In this document: piece by piece, positions 47,036 to 57,712 of the stretch
Layout: the number at the start of each line of letters is the position of its first letter
Numbering within the stretch: the stretch's first letter is position 1
NCBI RefSeq assembly: GCF_009827595.1
Contig: NZ_WTYT01000003.1
Coordinates: 372,001 to 436,000, forward strand
DNA length: 64,000 nt
Direction: 5' to 3'
From: Altericroceibacterium endophyticum
GTDB lineage: Bacteria; Pseudomonadota; Alphaproteobacteria; Sphingomonadales; Sphingomonadaceae
Position numbers and translations under genes: made by a program
Notes under the pieces: model-generated
Told to the model about the DNA's origin: nothing
The model's database searches: none
Seen by the model: the letters and a program-made list of their open reading frames with translations, nothing else

Positions 47036-48612
47036 AGATGCCTGCCGATGTCGTCAAAATGTACAAGGAGATCCACGGCTGGGTCGGGATCATCTCCGGG
47101 CTTGCCTTGTTCATCGCCTTTTATGCTGGTGCCATCACCATGTTCGAAGGGCCGGTGCAGCAATGGGCTTCCGCGCCCAGCCAGCTTGCCCCCGCTCCAT
47201 CGCTGCAACGCACACCAGAACTTCTGACCAAGGTCATGGATGCGCACCCCGAAGCGGCCGCGTCTTATGAGGTCAACCTCGTCATCGACGCCCATCACCC
47301 TGCGCGCCTGGTCTGGAAAAGCGGCGACCCGGAGGAGATTGAGCATGGCGGCGGAACGACCCACTACGCCTCACTGCGTCCGGATGGCAGCTTGCAGGTC
47401 GAAACCAGCGGGCCATCGCCGGTGGCCCAATTCATCGACGATCTGCATCGGAATATCGGCCTGCCGTTCGATCACGAGATTACGATGCCGATCATGGGCG
47501 CTGTCTCGATGCTCTATGTCATCGCGCTGGTTTCGGGTCTGATCGTCCTGTTGCCCAGTCTGGTGAAGGATCTTTTCGCATTGCGCTTCGGCAAGAACGT
47601 GAAGCGCATGTGGCTCGACCTGCACAATCTGCTCGGTGTGTTCAGCCTGCCGTTCCATATCGTCATGGCGCTGACTGCCCTGGTCTTCGCCTTTCACGAT
47701 CAGCTCTACATGGCGCAAGGCGTGGCCTTCGACAGTGGCGGCCAGCGCCCGCGCATGGTGGCCGCAGGGCCATCACCCGAGCCACTCGCACCAGCGGAGA
47801 TGGTTGCGAAGCTGCGTGAGGAGGCTCCCTATTTTGAACCCTATACGCTCAGCTATGCGGCTATGCCGGGCGGGCGCAGCGTCGTGCGCGCGACGGGCGG
47901 CGACCCCGACTATCCGATCCGCACGCCGCTTTATGGTGTGGTGACCGCGGACCCGGTGAACGGCAAGATTCTGAGCGTGGACTATATGCCGGGCCGACAG
48001 GATGGCTGGTCCGAAGCCGTCACCAGCTTCTTCGCGCTTCACTACGGCAGTTTCGGCGGTGGGCCGATCCGTTGGGCCTATTTCCTGCTGGGGCTGTCGG
48101 GCGCGTTTATTTTCTACACCGGCAACCTGTTGTGGGTCGAATCGCGGCGTAAACGCGAACGCAAGGCCGGCGCGGTCGAGCAGACGCGCGCCACCAGGAT
48201 ATTGGCCGCGCTCACGGTCGGCGTACCGCTTGGCTGTATTGCCGGCATTGCGCTGACGCTGTCTGCGGCCAAGCCCCTTGGCCACGCAGCCACGACCGAA
48301 CTGCATAGCGCCATCTACTACGCGGTATTCCTGATGTTCACCGCATGGGCGCTGGTTCGCGGCGCAGCCCGCTCAGGGCCGGAGCTGTCATGTGCGGCGG
48401 CCTTTGCGCTGCTGACCATTCCTGCGGCGAGCCTGTTGGCAACATCCGACTGGCCTGGATCACTTTCACTGTGGCTCGTCGATGGCACGGCTGTGGCGCT
48501 GGCTGTCCTGCTTGTCCGAAGCGCTGGTGGCGCGAAGCGACGTGCCCGCAGCGGACCGAGGGATAGCGTATGGGCGGCCAAAGGAGCCAGCGCGATCGGC
48601 GAAAGCGTTTGA
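47032..48612 (+). CDS. PepSY-associated TM helix protein (siderophore iron reductase-type)
   Basis: 526 residues from ATG 47032. Opens with KMYKEIHGWVGIISGLALFIAFYAGAITMFEG (abridged KMYKEIHGWVGI...YAGAITMFEG), the PepSY_TM signature with the conserved H-x-W. A periplasmic PepSY segment (LRPDGSLQVETSGPS, FIDDLHRNIGLPF) and further helices, e.g. WLDLHNLLGVFSLPFHIVMA with histidines that could bind haem, follow. Four extra hydrophobic helices lie at the C-terminus. Family members reduce ferric siderophores at the inner membrane in some organisms; this function is inferred from context. Confidence 0.85.
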   Translation: MKMPADVVKMYKEIHGWVGIISGLALFIAFYAGAITMFEGPVQQWASAPSQLAPAPSLQRTPELLTKVMDAHPEAAASYEVNLVIDAHHPARLVWKSGDPEEIEHGGGTTHYASLRPDGSLQVETSGPSPVAQFIDDLHRNIGLPFDHEITMPIMGAVSMLYVIALVSGLIVLLPSLVKDLFALRFGKNVKRMWLDLHNLLGVFSLPFHIVMALTALVFAFHDQLYMAQGVAFDSGGQRPRMVAAGPSPEPLAPAEMVAKLREEAPYFEPYTLSYAAMPGGRSVVRATGGDPDYPIRTPLYGVVTADPVNGKILSVDYMPGRQDGWSEAVTSFFALHYGSFGGGPIRWAYFLLGLSGAFIFYTGNLLWVESRRKRERKAGAVEQTRATRILAALTVGVPLGCIAGIALTLSAAKPLGHAATTELHSAIYYAVFLMFTAWALVRGAARSGPELSCAAAFALLTIPAASLLATSDWPGSLSLWLVDGTAVALAVLLVRSAGGAKRRARSGPRDSVWAAKGASAIGESV

Positions 48613-48738
48613 GCGATTAATGCGGGCGCATTCAAGCTGGCACCTCTGCGACAAGCTGCCCGTCAGCATACTGCCAAGTTTTCAGCGTACGCGTCTTCAG
48701 GTGGCATTCCTGCCGCCCGATTCGCCAAACCAAGAAGA

Positions 48739-49704
48739 GTGTCGTATGCAAACACCATGTCAGACCGGCATGAAGACTCAGTCGAAGAGGTATTGCAGTC
48801 CTCCTCAAGCGCCGCGCAGTCCTTTGTCGCGGCCAGCTGGTGTCGCTCGGGGCTCAAGCATGGGCTCGATGCCGGGTCCGCGCGGGTGCCGGAGCTGGTG
48901 TCCGGCAGCGAGCTTACCCAGCGCAGGCAGCGCTATGGCCTGATGCTCGAAGTCGCGCGTCCGCTGCTTGACCAGCTGTACCAGACTGTCGCCGCCACCG
49001 GCTGCGCGGTCATGCTGTCCGACAGGGACGGCGTCATCCTCGAATCGCGCAGCCAGACCGGCGACCGTGCAATGTTCGACCAGGTCGGGCTGACCCCGGG
49101 CGGGGTGTGGAGCGAAAGCCGCGAAGGTACCAACGGGATCGGCACATGCCTCGTCGAAGGGCGGCCGGTCACGATCCACCGCGACCAGCACTTCGCCTCG
49201 CGCAATATCGGGATCAGCTGCATGGACGCGCCCGTGCACGATGCGACGGGGCAGCTCATCGGGGCGCTCGACATTTCCAATTGCCGGGACGATCACAACG
49301 CGGCGATGGGCGCGCTGATCCAGAAGATCGTGCAGGACGCGGCGCGCAGGATCGAAAGCGGAGTATTCCGCAAGTTCTTCGCAGGGCACCGGATCATCGA
49401 TGCGAACCTGCCGGGAGGCGAGGCGGCGCTGCTGGCGGTGGACCGTGATGATCTGGTGATCGGAGCAACCTATGCCGCGCGTCATCGCCTGAACCTGTCC
49501 GATGCCTGCCTGACCGGATCGCGCAGCGCGGCAGACATTCTCGGCGGCGAGGAGACAGCGTCCTTCCACGACTCGGAACGGGCGGTGCTCAGACGTGCGC
49601 TTGCGCAGGCCGATGGCAACGCCACCCGCGCTGCCAAGGCGCTCGGGATCGGGCGGGCGACGCTCTATCGCCGGATGGAGAAGCTCGGCCTGACGCGCGA
49701 TTGA
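48739..49704 (+). CDS. GAF-Fis transcriptional regulator, AcoR-like without the sigma-54 ATPase domain
   Basis: 321 residues as drawn from GTG 48739; ATG 48757 is also possible, neither with a strong ribosome binding site. N-terminal part has [17 protein letters not shown] as in AcoR. GAF domain about 60-210 ([60 protein letters not shown]). C-terminal Fis helix-turn-helix [28 protein letters not shown]. The AAA+ domain with GAFTGA that enables sigma-54 activation in AcoR is absent; about 60 residues of linker replace it. It precedes the alcohol/aldehyde genes and probably regulates them. Confidence 0.88.
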   Translation: MSYANTMSDRHEDSVEEVLQSSSSAAQSFVAASWCRSGLKHGLDAGSARVPELVSGSELTQRRQRYGLMLEVARPLLDQLYQTVAATGCAVMLSDRDGVILESRSQTGDRAMFDQVGLTPGGVWSESREGTNGIGTCLVEGRPVTIHRDQHFASRNIGISCMDAPVHDATGQLIGALDISNCRDDHNAAMGALIQKIVQDAARRIESGVFRKFFAGHRIIDANLPGGEAALLAVDRDDLVIGATYAARHRLNLSDACLTGSRSAADILGGEETASFHDSERAVLRRALAQADGNATRAAKALGIGRATLYRRMEKLGLTRD

Positions 49705-49719
49705 CGCTTCGTTTTTTCA

Positions 49720-49743
49720 AACTGTCTCGATAGCGAGACAGTT
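49720..49743. promoter_or_regulatory. Palindrome between the GAF-Fis regulator and the aldehyde dehydrogenase
   Basis: AACTGTCTCG-ATAG-CGAGACAGTT: perfect 10-bp arms, including the 18-bp core TGTCTCGATAGCGAGACA. Such TGTC...GACA palindromes fit Fis-type helix-turn-helix dimers of the AcoR group. It lies about 100 bases before the aldehyde dehydrogenase start. A weak terminator role is less likely as only upstream Ts exist. Confidence 0.6.
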
Positions 49744-49843
49744 GCGCGGATCATCCGCCCGGCGGCACTTTCCAGCGCGGTGTTTTCGCGGGAGCATCAT
49801 CCTCACGACCGGGACAGCCCGGCGATTTCGAGAGGATGACATC

Positions 49844-51364
49844 ATGGACATGCAGACCAATCCCGCCGCATCGATGACCGCTCCGTTTGCAGAGCGGTAC
49901 GATAACTTCATCGGCGGCAAATGGGTTGCACCCAAGGACGGGCGCTATTTCGACAATATCTCCTCAATCACCGGCAAGCCGGTCGGCCAAATCGCGCGCA
50001 GTCAGGCGGCGGATGTAGAGGCCGCGCTCGATGCAGCGCATGCGGCAAAGGATGCGTGGGGCCGCACCAGCGTGGCCGAACGCGCGTTGATCCTGAACCG
50101 GATCGCCGATCGGATGGAGGACAATCTCCAACAGATCGCCATCGCGGAAACCTGGGACAACGGCAAACCGCTGCGCGAGACGATGGCCGCTGACATCCCG
50201 CTGGCGATCGACCATTTCCGCTATTTCGCGGGCTGCATCCGCGCGCAGGAAGGCGGCATTTCAGAGATCGACCACGATACGGTCGCCTATCATTTCCACG
50301 AGCCGCTGGGCGTGGTCGGGCAGATCATCCCGTGGAACTTCCCGATCCTGATGGCGGTGTGGAAGCTCGCCCCGGCATTGGCTGCGGGCAATTGCGTGGT
50401 GCTGAAACCCGCCGAACAAACCCCCGCTTCGATCATGGTGCTGATGGAGCTGATCGGCGACCTGCTGCCCGCCGGGGTGGTCAACGTCGTCAACGGGTTC
50501 GGCGTGGAAGCGGGCAAGCCGCTCGCCAGCAGCAGCCGGATCGCCAAGATCGCCTTTACCGGCGAAACCTCAACCGGCCGCCTGATCATGCAATATGCCA
50601 CCGAGAACCTGATCCCGGTGACGCTGGAGCTGGGCGGCAAGAGCCCGAACATCTTCTTCGAAGACGTATGCCGCGAGGATGACGACTATCTCGACAAGGC
50701 GATCGAAGGTTTCGCGATGTTCGCGCTCAACCAGGGCGAGGTGTGCACCTGCCCCAGCCGCGCGCTGGTCCACGAGCGCATCTATGACCGCTTCATGGAA
50801 AAGGCGATCAAACGCGTCGAAGCGATCAAGGCGGGCAATCCGCTTGACATGGAGACCATGATCGGTGCGCAGGCCTCCTCCGAACAGCAGCAGAAGATCC
50901 TCTCCTATATCGATATTGGCAAGCAGGAGGGCGCCGAGCTGCTGACCGGCGGCGAAGCGGCGCGGTTCGAGGGCGAAATCGCGGACGGTTATTACGTCAA
51001 ACCGACCGTGTTCCGCGGCAACAACCGGATGCGCATCTTCCAGGAGGAGATTTTCGGCCCCGTCCTCTCGGTCACGACCTTCAAGGATCAGGACGAAGCG
51101 CTGCAGATCGCCAACGACACGCTCTATGGTCTGGGCGCAGGCGTGTGGAGCCGCGATGCCAACACCTGCTATCGCTTCGGCCGTGCGATCCAGGCCGGGC
51201 GCGTGTGGACCAACTGCTACCACGCCTATCCCGCGCATGCGGCGTTCGGCGGCTACAAGCAGTCGGGCATCGGGCGCGAAAACCATCGCATGATGCTCGA
51301 CCACTATCAGCAGACCAAGAACATGCTGGTCAGTTACAGCGCGAAGAAGCTCGGCTTCTTCTGA
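49844..51364 (+). CDS. NAD-dependent aldehyde dehydrogenase
   Basis: 506 residues from ATG 49844 with GAGAGGA upstream. It oxidises aldehydes to acids with NAD(P)+. Seen: [32 protein letters not shown], general-base Glu in [12 protein letters not shown], nucleophile Cys in [14 protein letters not shown], and [10 protein letters not shown]. The size, [14 protein letters not shown] and the CTCPSR motif match the acetaldehyde/AcoD/ExaC class. It follows its probable regulator and precedes an alcohol dehydrogenase, so together they would convert an alcohol to the acid. An acetaldehyde role is likely but not proven. Confidence 0.93.
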   Translation: MDMQTNPAASMTAPFAERYDNFIGGKWVAPKDGRYFDNISSITGKPVGQIARSQAADVEAALDAAHAAKDAWGRTSVAERALILNRIADRMEDNLQQIAIAETWDNGKPLRETMAADIPLAIDHFRYFAGCIRAQEGGISEIDHDTVAYHFHEPLGVVGQIIPWNFPILMAVWKLAPALAAGNCVVLKPAEQTPASIMVLMELIGDLLPAGVVNVVNGFGVEAGKPLASSSRIAKIAFTGETSTGRLIMQYATENLIPVTLELGGKSPNIFFEDVCREDDDYLDKAIEGFAMFALNQGEVCTCPSRALVHERIYDRFMEKAIKRVEAIKAGNPLDMETMIGAQASSEQQQKILSYIDIGKQEGAELLTGGEAARFEGEIADGYYVKPTVFRGNNRMRIFQEEIFGPVLSVTTFKDQDEALQIANDTLYGLGAGVWSRDANTCYRFGRAIQAGRVWTNCYHAYPAHAAFGGYKQSGIGRENHRMMLDHYQQTKNMLVSYSAKKLGFF

Positions 51365-51434
51365 GGCGACAGGCCGGTGCGGTGGCTGTCCGCCGCACTG
51401 CCTTCCAACTAAACCAAGATTCAGGAGAAATGTC

Positions 51435-52469
51435 ATGAGCAAGACCATGAAAGCTGCCGTCGTTCGCGCCTTCGGCGAACCCCTGAGGATCGAGGAAGTA
51501 CCGGTCCCCGAAGTCGGCCCTGGCATGATCCAGGTGGCGATCCAGGCCTCGGGCGTTTGCCATACCGATCTGCACGCGGCGGAGGGCGACTGGCCGGTCA
51601 AGCCCGAACCGCCCTTCATTCCGGGGCATGAGGGCGTCGGCTTCGTGTCCGCCGTCGGCAAGGGCGTCACCCATGTGAAGGAAGGCGACCGGGTCGGCGT
51701 TCCCTGGCTCTACTCCGCATGCGGCCATTGCGTGCACTGCCTCGGCGGCTGGGAAACGCTGTGCGAAAGCCAGCTCAACACCGGCTATTCGGTCAATGGC
51801 GGGTTCGCCGACTATGTGCTGGCCGACCCGAACTATGTCGGCCACCTGCCCGACAATATCGGCTTCAACGAAATCGCCCCGGTGCTGTGCGCAGGCGTCA
51901 CGGTCTATAAGGGATTGAAGATGACCGAGACCAAGCCGGGCGATGCGGTGGTCATCTCCGGCATTGGCGGGCTTGGGCACATGGCCGTGCAATATGCTGT
52001 CGCGATGGGGCTGAACGTGGTCGCGGTGGACGTGGACGACGCCAAGCTCGATCTGGCGCGCAGGCTGGGAGCGAAGGAGACGGTCAACGCCCGGACCGAC
52101 CATAACCCTGCCGCCACGGTCAAGCGATTGACCGGCGGCGGTGCACGCGGCGCGCTGGTGACGGCGGTGAGCGAGAAGGCATTCGAACAGGCAGTCGGCA
52201 TGATCGGGCGCGGCGGCACGCTCGCGCTCAACGGCCTTCCGCCGGGCGATTTCCCGCTTAACATCTTCGGCATGGTGCTGAACGGCATCACCGTGCGCGG
52301 CTCCATCGTCGGCACGCGGCTGGACCTTCAGGAATCGCTGGACTTCGCCGCCGATGGCAAGGTGGCGGCGACAATCTCGACCGCCAAGCTGGAGGATATC
52401 AATTCGGTGTTCGACCAGATGCACAAGGGCCAGATCGAAGGCCGCATCGTTCTCGACATGACGCAGTAA
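51435..52469 (+). CDS. adhP: Zinc-dependent alcohol dehydrogenase, AdhP-like
   Basis: 344 residues, ATG with AGGAGA upstream. Catalytic zinc ligands in [15 protein letters not shown] (Cys), [13 protein letters not shown] (His-Glu) and a distal Cys in [14 protein letters not shown]; structural zinc cysteines [15 protein letters not shown]; Rossmann [13 protein letters not shown] with a downstream Asp for NAD. These match propanol-preferring AdhP enzymes. Forms an operon with the aldehyde dehydrogenase, 70 bases upstream. GC and style suit the accessory block. Confidence 0.92.
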   Translation: MSKTMKAAVVRAFGEPLRIEEVPVPEVGPGMIQVAIQASGVCHTDLHAAEGDWPVKPEPPFIPGHEGVGFVSAVGKGVTHVKEGDRVGVPWLYSACGHCVHCLGGWETLCESQLNTGYSVNGGFADYVLADPNYVGHLPDNIGFNEIAPVLCAGVTVYKGLKMTETKPGDAVVISGIGGLGHMAVQYAVAMGLNVVAVDVDDAKLDLARRLGAKETVNARTDHNPAATVKRLTGGGARGALVTAVSEKAFEQAVGMIGRGGTLALNGLPPGDFPLNIFGMVLNGITVRGSIVGTRLDLQESLDFAADGKVAATISTAKLEDINSVFDQMHKGQIEGRIVLDMTQ

Positions 52470-52662
52470 AACCAGGCGATATACCGAGCGAGATGGCAAT
52501 CACGCTGGAGGGCTGAGCGGTCCACCGCGTGATCGCCTGTACGCGGATCGGGGCCGGTACGAGATTGTGGGGATCTGGTGGCCGACGGAAACCGGCTTTG
52601 CACTAATCACGAGTGAAAAGGCCGCGAAACCGGCTGCTTCGCTTCTGGTCATGATGGATGGC

Positions 52663-53913
52663 TCAATTCACGCAGAATGGGGTGAGAGCCGAACGGATCA
52701 ACGCATTCGAGTTGTCCGCAGGCCTCACGCCGGTTGCGATCAGGTGTCCTGCTCCTCGGCAAACGGAGGAAATAGCGGCAACCAGCGCCTGCGACGGTTG
52801 CTGTCCGCCGAGCAGGTTCTTCACGGCCCAGGTTCCGGAGGGATCGTCCATGCAGCGCACGGCGGCCCGTAGATCGATGAATTCGGGATCGTTGTAGATG
52901 GCGAGTTCGATCTCGTCGTAAGCGTAAAGAACGGGGTGTGTGCCGATTGCGATTGCCGCGACGATTTCATCAAGCATTATCGAAGGTGCAATCTCTTGCT
53001 TGAACTGTGCCTCCCTATCGCCCGTCATCGCTTCGCGCTCATATAGCCGGCAGAGCGCCTCGCGTAGCAAATTGCTCTTGCTGCCGAAGTGATGGGAGAC
53101 GACTCCAAGAGTGGAGTTGGCTTCTTTCGCCACGGCCCGGAAAGTGACACCCGAACGCCCTTCGCGCGCGAGAAGATTGGCCGCAGCATCGCTAAAAGAG
53201 GTTTCCGAGCGCCCGCCATTCCTGAACATGTCTGCAAAGCTTGCCGTGACGCCGGAGCGATATGCCAGCCGGCAGCCATCACCTGCTACCTGGCCCGCGT
53301 CCAGCCATGCGACCAATGCTTGCGCTGTCTCTTGCAGCAGACTTGCGTCCAGAATTGGTTTCCATTCCAACAGGTGGCGGCAGGCTTCACCATCGGCGAA
53401 AGCCACAAGAGTGTCCGCATGCTTCCCTAAACCCAAGAGCTCGGCAAGCTGGGTCCAGAGGCGGGTCCATGCCTCGTCCCAAGCCAATCGCGCTGCCACT
53501 GCCTCACCTTTCGCGGGAAAGGATTTTGTCCGACGCCAAGCCATCGCGAGCGGTCGTTCGCCGATCCAGCGATCGATCAGAGAGGCAATGACGAATGACC
53601 GCAGACCCGCACTCATCGGTTGATCGCCTAAACATGCAAGGTCGCAAATAACGCTTTCCATCCAGACCTTTGCATCGGCCAGGGACCGTAGCGAAGCACT
53701 CACATACAACTGTTCCAATCCGCCAAAGTAATAATCGATCGCTGAGGCGGCAGTGCCGATCGAGGAGGTAAGGCTGCGAACACTCAGGGCGTCATCGGGT
53801 GAGGCGCTCCAGTGGTGGATTACAGCCGATATGAGCGCGTCTGACCGCCCTTTCTGGTCACTTTTCTCGTTCTTTTTTGAGCCTTTATCGGCCGCACTGG
53901 TGGTCTTGGTCAC
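52663..53913 (-). CDS. Tandem TetR/AcrR-type regulator
   Basis: 416 residues from GTG 53913 (AAGGGA upstream), about twice a usual TetR protein. Two DNA-binding modules are visible: residues about 24-75 (ALISAVIHHWSASPDDALSV, then SIGTAASAIDYYFGGLEQL) and about 238-290 (AAANLLAREGRSGVTFRAVA, then TLGVVSHHFGSKSNLLREAL, the clearer TetR helix-turn-helix). Each is followed by an all-alpha ligand-binding-like region. It diverges from the TonB receptor and very probably controls it with surE and the phosphatase gene. Which module binds DNA is unknown. Confidence 0.83.
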   Translation of the reverse strand: MTKTTSAADKGSKKNEKSDQKGRSDALISAVIHHWSASPDDALSVRSLTSSIGTAASAIDYYFGGLEQLYVSASLRSLADAKVWMESVICDLACLGDQPMSAGLRSFVIASLIDRWIGERPLAMAWRRTKSFPAKGEAVAARLAWDEAWTRLWTQLAELLGLGKHADTLVAFADGEACRHLLEWKPILDASLLQETAQALVAWLDAGQVAGDGCRLAYRSGVTASFADMFRNGGRSETSFSDAAANLLAREGRSGVTFRAVAKEANSTLGVVSHHFGSKSNLLREALCRLYEREAMTGDREAQFKQEIAPSIMLDEIVAAIAIGTHPVLYAYDEIELAIYNDPEFIDLRAAVRCMDDPSGTWAVKNLLGGQQPSQALVAAISSVCRGAGHLIATGVRPADNSNALIRSALTPFCVN

Positions 53914-54031
53914 TCAAAATCCCTTCTGGGCCAACCTTGTGCCAGAGTCTCACAACCGTAATCAACTGGTCACGAACCCGACATACAAACGTTCTAGGCA
54001 GCCCTCGAATCAGTTTCAGGGGGTATAGGTA

Positions 54032-56639
54032 ATGAGTGTTCTTTTCCACACCATCCGTCGCCATGCGTTGCTCTGTTGCGCTGCAACCACTGCAATGTCG
54101 GTGGCGATGCCTGCGGTTGCGCAGGACCAGCCGCTCCTTGCGCAGAATCAGGATGATACGGCTGACGAGAATGTAATCATCGTGACCGGCTCAATCCGTG
54201 AATCGCTGGCGAACGCGACCGAGGCAAAGAGGCGGGCCGTGAATGTGGTCGACGTGGCCACCGCCGACTCGGTCGGTCGTTTCCCGGACGAGAATACCGC
54301 AGCTGCACTCGCTCGACTGCCAGGTGTTGCTGTTCAGCGCGACCAGGGCCAGGCGCGCTATATTCAGGTGCGCGGCGCGCCCAATCGCTGGACCTCCGTC
54401 AGCATCGACGGGATTCCGCAAACCGGCGTGGATGAAGGCGGATCGGAACGCGCCTATCGCTTCGATGCTGTGCCCGCGGTCCTGTTACAGCAATTGGTGA
54501 TTAACAAGTCGCTTACCCCCGACATCACGGCTGAAGCCATCACCGCGAATGTTGATCTGGAGACATTCTCGCCGCTGGATAATGGGGGGGGAAGGCTTCA
54601 ATGTGAACGGCGATCTCGGCTACGGTTTCATGGATCTTGGCGATGGACAGCAGCGTTCCGCTTCGCTGCGCGCCTCATGGTCGAACGACGTGGTCGGCAT
54701 TGCGCTGGGCGGTTCGCACTATCTGCGTGATCAGGTAACCGACAACCGTGAGGCAGGCTACAGCGCCGATGGTGCCCCGACCGATATCGACATTCGCAGT
54801 TACGAGCTGGAGCGGTCGAACAATGGCCTGTTTGGCACATTGGAGTTTCAGGCGAGTGATGATCTGCGTCTGTTTGCGCGCGGCATCTATACCGAATTTA
54901 CCGACAAGGAACACCGCAACGCATACCAGATCGAACTGGAAGACGCCGAAGCGGGCACGCGGGGCCCGGTGACCGGCGAATTGTTCAACGTACCTATCAC
55001 GACCAATTTCAACGATGGTCTCTACGAGAACGAGAACATCATCCTCTCGACTGGCTTCGATTACGAGTCCTCCGGTGACTTTGGTCTGTCGGGCAAGCTC
55101 GGCTATACGCGTACCAAGAACACCACCGATCTGCCGCTCGTACAATCATCGATCCGCGACCTCAGCGTGATTTACGATCGCTCGAAGGATCCGCGTTTCC
55201 CCATCGTCGATCTGTATCGCACAGTCGATAATGGTGACGGCACATTCTCGCGCGGCGCCCAGCTGTCCTCCATTCCCCAAACCGAACAGAGCGTGCCGAG
55301 CACAATCCTCCTTCCGATCCTGCAAGGAACGGTTTCGAACGCTTATTCGGGCAAGCTGGATGCGTGGAAGGAAATAGGCGAACTGAAGCTCAGCGGTGGT
55401 CTGTTCGGCACACACCGTGATATCTCAGGCAACAATATCGGTGTTGGCGGCGTCGTGCCGTTGGCCGCCCTCGGCTTCAACCCCAACGATTATGTAACCG
55501 ATCGTGCATGGGATACCCGTTTTCCGCTCGGCCTCGATATCAATTACGTCGACGATGTCGCGCTGAATAAAGACCTTCAGGCAGCGTTGGCAGCAGGAGA
55601 CATTGATACCGAAGACTTCGTGCTCCCCACTTCGCTCTATGATCAGCAGGAAACGATCCTCGCTGCTTACGCGATGGGGCAATATGAAAGCGGTCCGCTG
55701 CTGATCACCGGGGGCGCGCGGGTCGAATGGTACAAGATCGAGAATGCGGGGAGTGTGCTCAGTGGTTCGGAGGCCACGCCGGTCGCGACCTCGCAGGACT
55801 TTTTCGACATCTTTCCCAGTATAAATCTGCGCTATGAGGCGATGCCCAATCTGGTTCTTCGCCTCGGCGGTCAGCGCGGCATATCGCGCCCGGCCTACGC
55901 GGCGATCCGCGTGGGTGCCTCGGTCAGCGATACCGACGCCACGATCAGCGGCGGCAATCCTTCTCTGACGCCCGAATATACCTGGGGCCTAGATGCCAGC
56001 GCGGAATATTACTTCGCCGACAATGGGATGGCCTCGGTCGCTTTCTTCCATCGCTGGGTGGACGACGTGCTGTACCAGAGTCAGGGCGTGGTCGGCTCCG
56101 ATCTCTATAACAGCGACGGCATCGATCGCTCCGGCTACCTGCTCAGCTCCACCTTCAATGGCGACAGCGGCAGACTGTACGGTGTGGAATTCAACATTGA
56201 AAACCAGTTCGATTTCCTCCCGGGCTTTTTGTCCGGGTTCGGCGTGCAGGGCAATTTGACCTTGCTTGATGGCGAATTTGACGGAATCGATGCGGCGACC
56301 GGCCAGACCGCCACCTTCGACTTCCAGGGCCTGTCTCATACCGTTGCCAATGCATCGCTCTTTTACGAACGTGGCGGCCTTTCGCTGCGTGTCGCGTATC
56401 AGTGGCGGTCGAAATATCTCGATACGCTGGGCGGCCTTGGTGCGGGCGAATTTCGCGACGGCTACGAGAATCTCGATGTCACAGTGCGCTATGCTCTGAA
56501 TGACAATCTGACCCTGTTCGCCGATCTCGCCAACCTGACCGACGAGACTTACGTCGCCTATGAAGGCACCCCGGCTACCCCATCCGAAGTGGAGCAGATC
56601 GGCAGCCGCTACCTGTTCGGCATCCGCTTCAACTTCTAA
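54032..56639 (+). pseudogene. TonB-dependent receptor, frameshifted at a G8 tract (possible phase-variable gene)
   Basis: The plug half (ATG 54032, AGGGGG upstream) has a signal peptide, a VIIVTGSIRESL TonB-box-like start, ADSVGRFPDENTAAALARLPGV, QGQARYIQVRGAPNRWTSVSIDG (abridged) and the DLETFSPLD end of the plug, of the Xanthomonas/Caulobacter receptor class. At 54584-54591 eight Gs shift the frame: the expected DNGGEGFNVNGDLGYGF needs one G less. The barrel then continues in the next frame to 56639, with a typical C-terminal RYLFGIRFNF. Restored length is 868 residues. As written, no full receptor is made. It may be sequencing error, decay or slippage-controlled switching. Confidence 0.85.
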
Positions 56640-56704
56640 TTGTCACTTTGGGAAGGCAGGCGAGGGTCTGCCTTCTCCACTTCATACGATCCGAGGTCCG
56701 TCCC

Positions 56705-57697
56705 ATGCGCAAGTCACTCTCTTTGCTCACCGCCGTCCTGATGTTCACCTCCACCCAGGTGCAGGCGCGCAACATCGTGCTCACCAATGACGACGGCCTC
56801 ACCAGCAATGTCGTGGCGCTGTATCACGCACTCAAGGAAGCCGGGCACGATGTGATCGTGTCAGTCCCATGCACCAATCAGAGCGGCATGGGGGCGGCGC
56901 TCAGCATCGGGCGGCCGCTCGCCCCGCTGGAGCAGTCCTGTCTCAATGACGCCGCACAGGCAGGTGATCCTGGCGCCGGCCCGATGACGCGCGACGATCT
57001 TCCCGCGGACGACTTCTACTACGTGAACAGCACCCCGGTCATGTCGCTGCTTTACGGGCTGGACGTGCTGGGCATGGAGCGTTGGGGCGGTGAGCCCGAT
57101 CTCGTGCTGTCGGGCCCCAATGAAGGGCAGAATGTCGGCGCGATCATTCTGAGTTCGGGCACTGTCAGCAATGCGCAATTTGCCGCCGTGCGCGGGCTTC
57201 CCGCAATTGCCCTTTCGGCAGGCGCGAACAGCGAGGGCGCAGATCTTGCCAACCCTGTTTCCGTACAGGTCGCGCAGCGCGCCGTGGAACTGGTCACGGC
57301 GCTGGATAACAAGGCGGGTGACGGCGCGTTGCTGCCGCGCGGGCTTGCGCTAAACGTCAATTTTCCGGACGATCTGGCAGGGGCGCAATGGCGTCAAACG
57401 CAGATCGGCACCTATAATGCCTATGCGATCGGGTTCTCTGACAACATGGCCGAGACCGCTTCGCCCACTATGCGGGCCATGGCCGAGGCGCGCGGAATAC
57501 AGGTACCGCCGCTGCCGGGCCTCAACTTCGAGATGAACGAGACCTCGCCCACAGCAGACCAGCAGAATGACGAATCCGTCGTTTACCGCCAACATATCGC
57601 GGTGAGCCCGATGCAGGCCGGCTATGCTGCGTCGCCCGCTGGCGCGGCCACCGTCGATTGGCAGCTGTCCAAACTCCTTTCCGACAGCGCCGACTAA
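56705..57697 (+). CDS. Exported SurE-family 5'/3'-nucleotidase/phosphatase
   Basis: 330 residues from ATG 56705 (GAGG upstream). Unusual in having a Sec signal peptide MRKSLSLLTAVLMFTSTQVQA; normal SurE is cytosolic. Core motifs are intact: NIVLTNDDGLTSN (metal-binding Asp-Asp), VVSVPCTNQSGMGAAL-like segment (IVSVPCTNQSGMGAALS), YVNSTPVMSLLYGL, LVLSGPNEGQNVG and NVNFP. SurE removes phosphate from nucleoside monophosphates, 3'-phosphates or polyphosphate. Longer than cytosolic SurE (about 250), with extra loops and a tail. It lies 65 bases after the receptor and 15 before the phosphatase gene; role: periplasmic dephosphorylation of imported substrate, by inference. Confidence 0.88.
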   Translation: MRKSLSLLTAVLMFTSTQVQARNIVLTNDDGLTSNVVALYHALKEAGHDVIVSVPCTNQSGMGAALSIGRPLAPLEQSCLNDAAQAGDPGAGPMTRDDLPADDFYYVNSTPVMSLLYGLDVLGMERWGGEPDLVLSGPNEGQNVGAIILSSGTVSNAQFAAVRGLPAIALSAGANSEGADLANPVSVQVAQRAVELVTALDNKAGDGALLPRGLALNVNFPDDLAGAQWRQTQIGTYNAYAIGFSDNMAETASPTMRAMAEARGIQVPPLPGLNFEMNETSPTADQQNDESVVYRQHIAVSPMQAGYAASPAGAATVDWQLSKLLSDSAD

Positions 57698-57712
57698 ACT
57701 GGAGCTTGCCGG

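Noticed and set aside
52470-52662. Possible gene fragment between the alcohol dehydrogenase and the tandem TetR gene
   Set aside because: Short open frames exist but show no motif or ribosome site; region is only about 190 bases.
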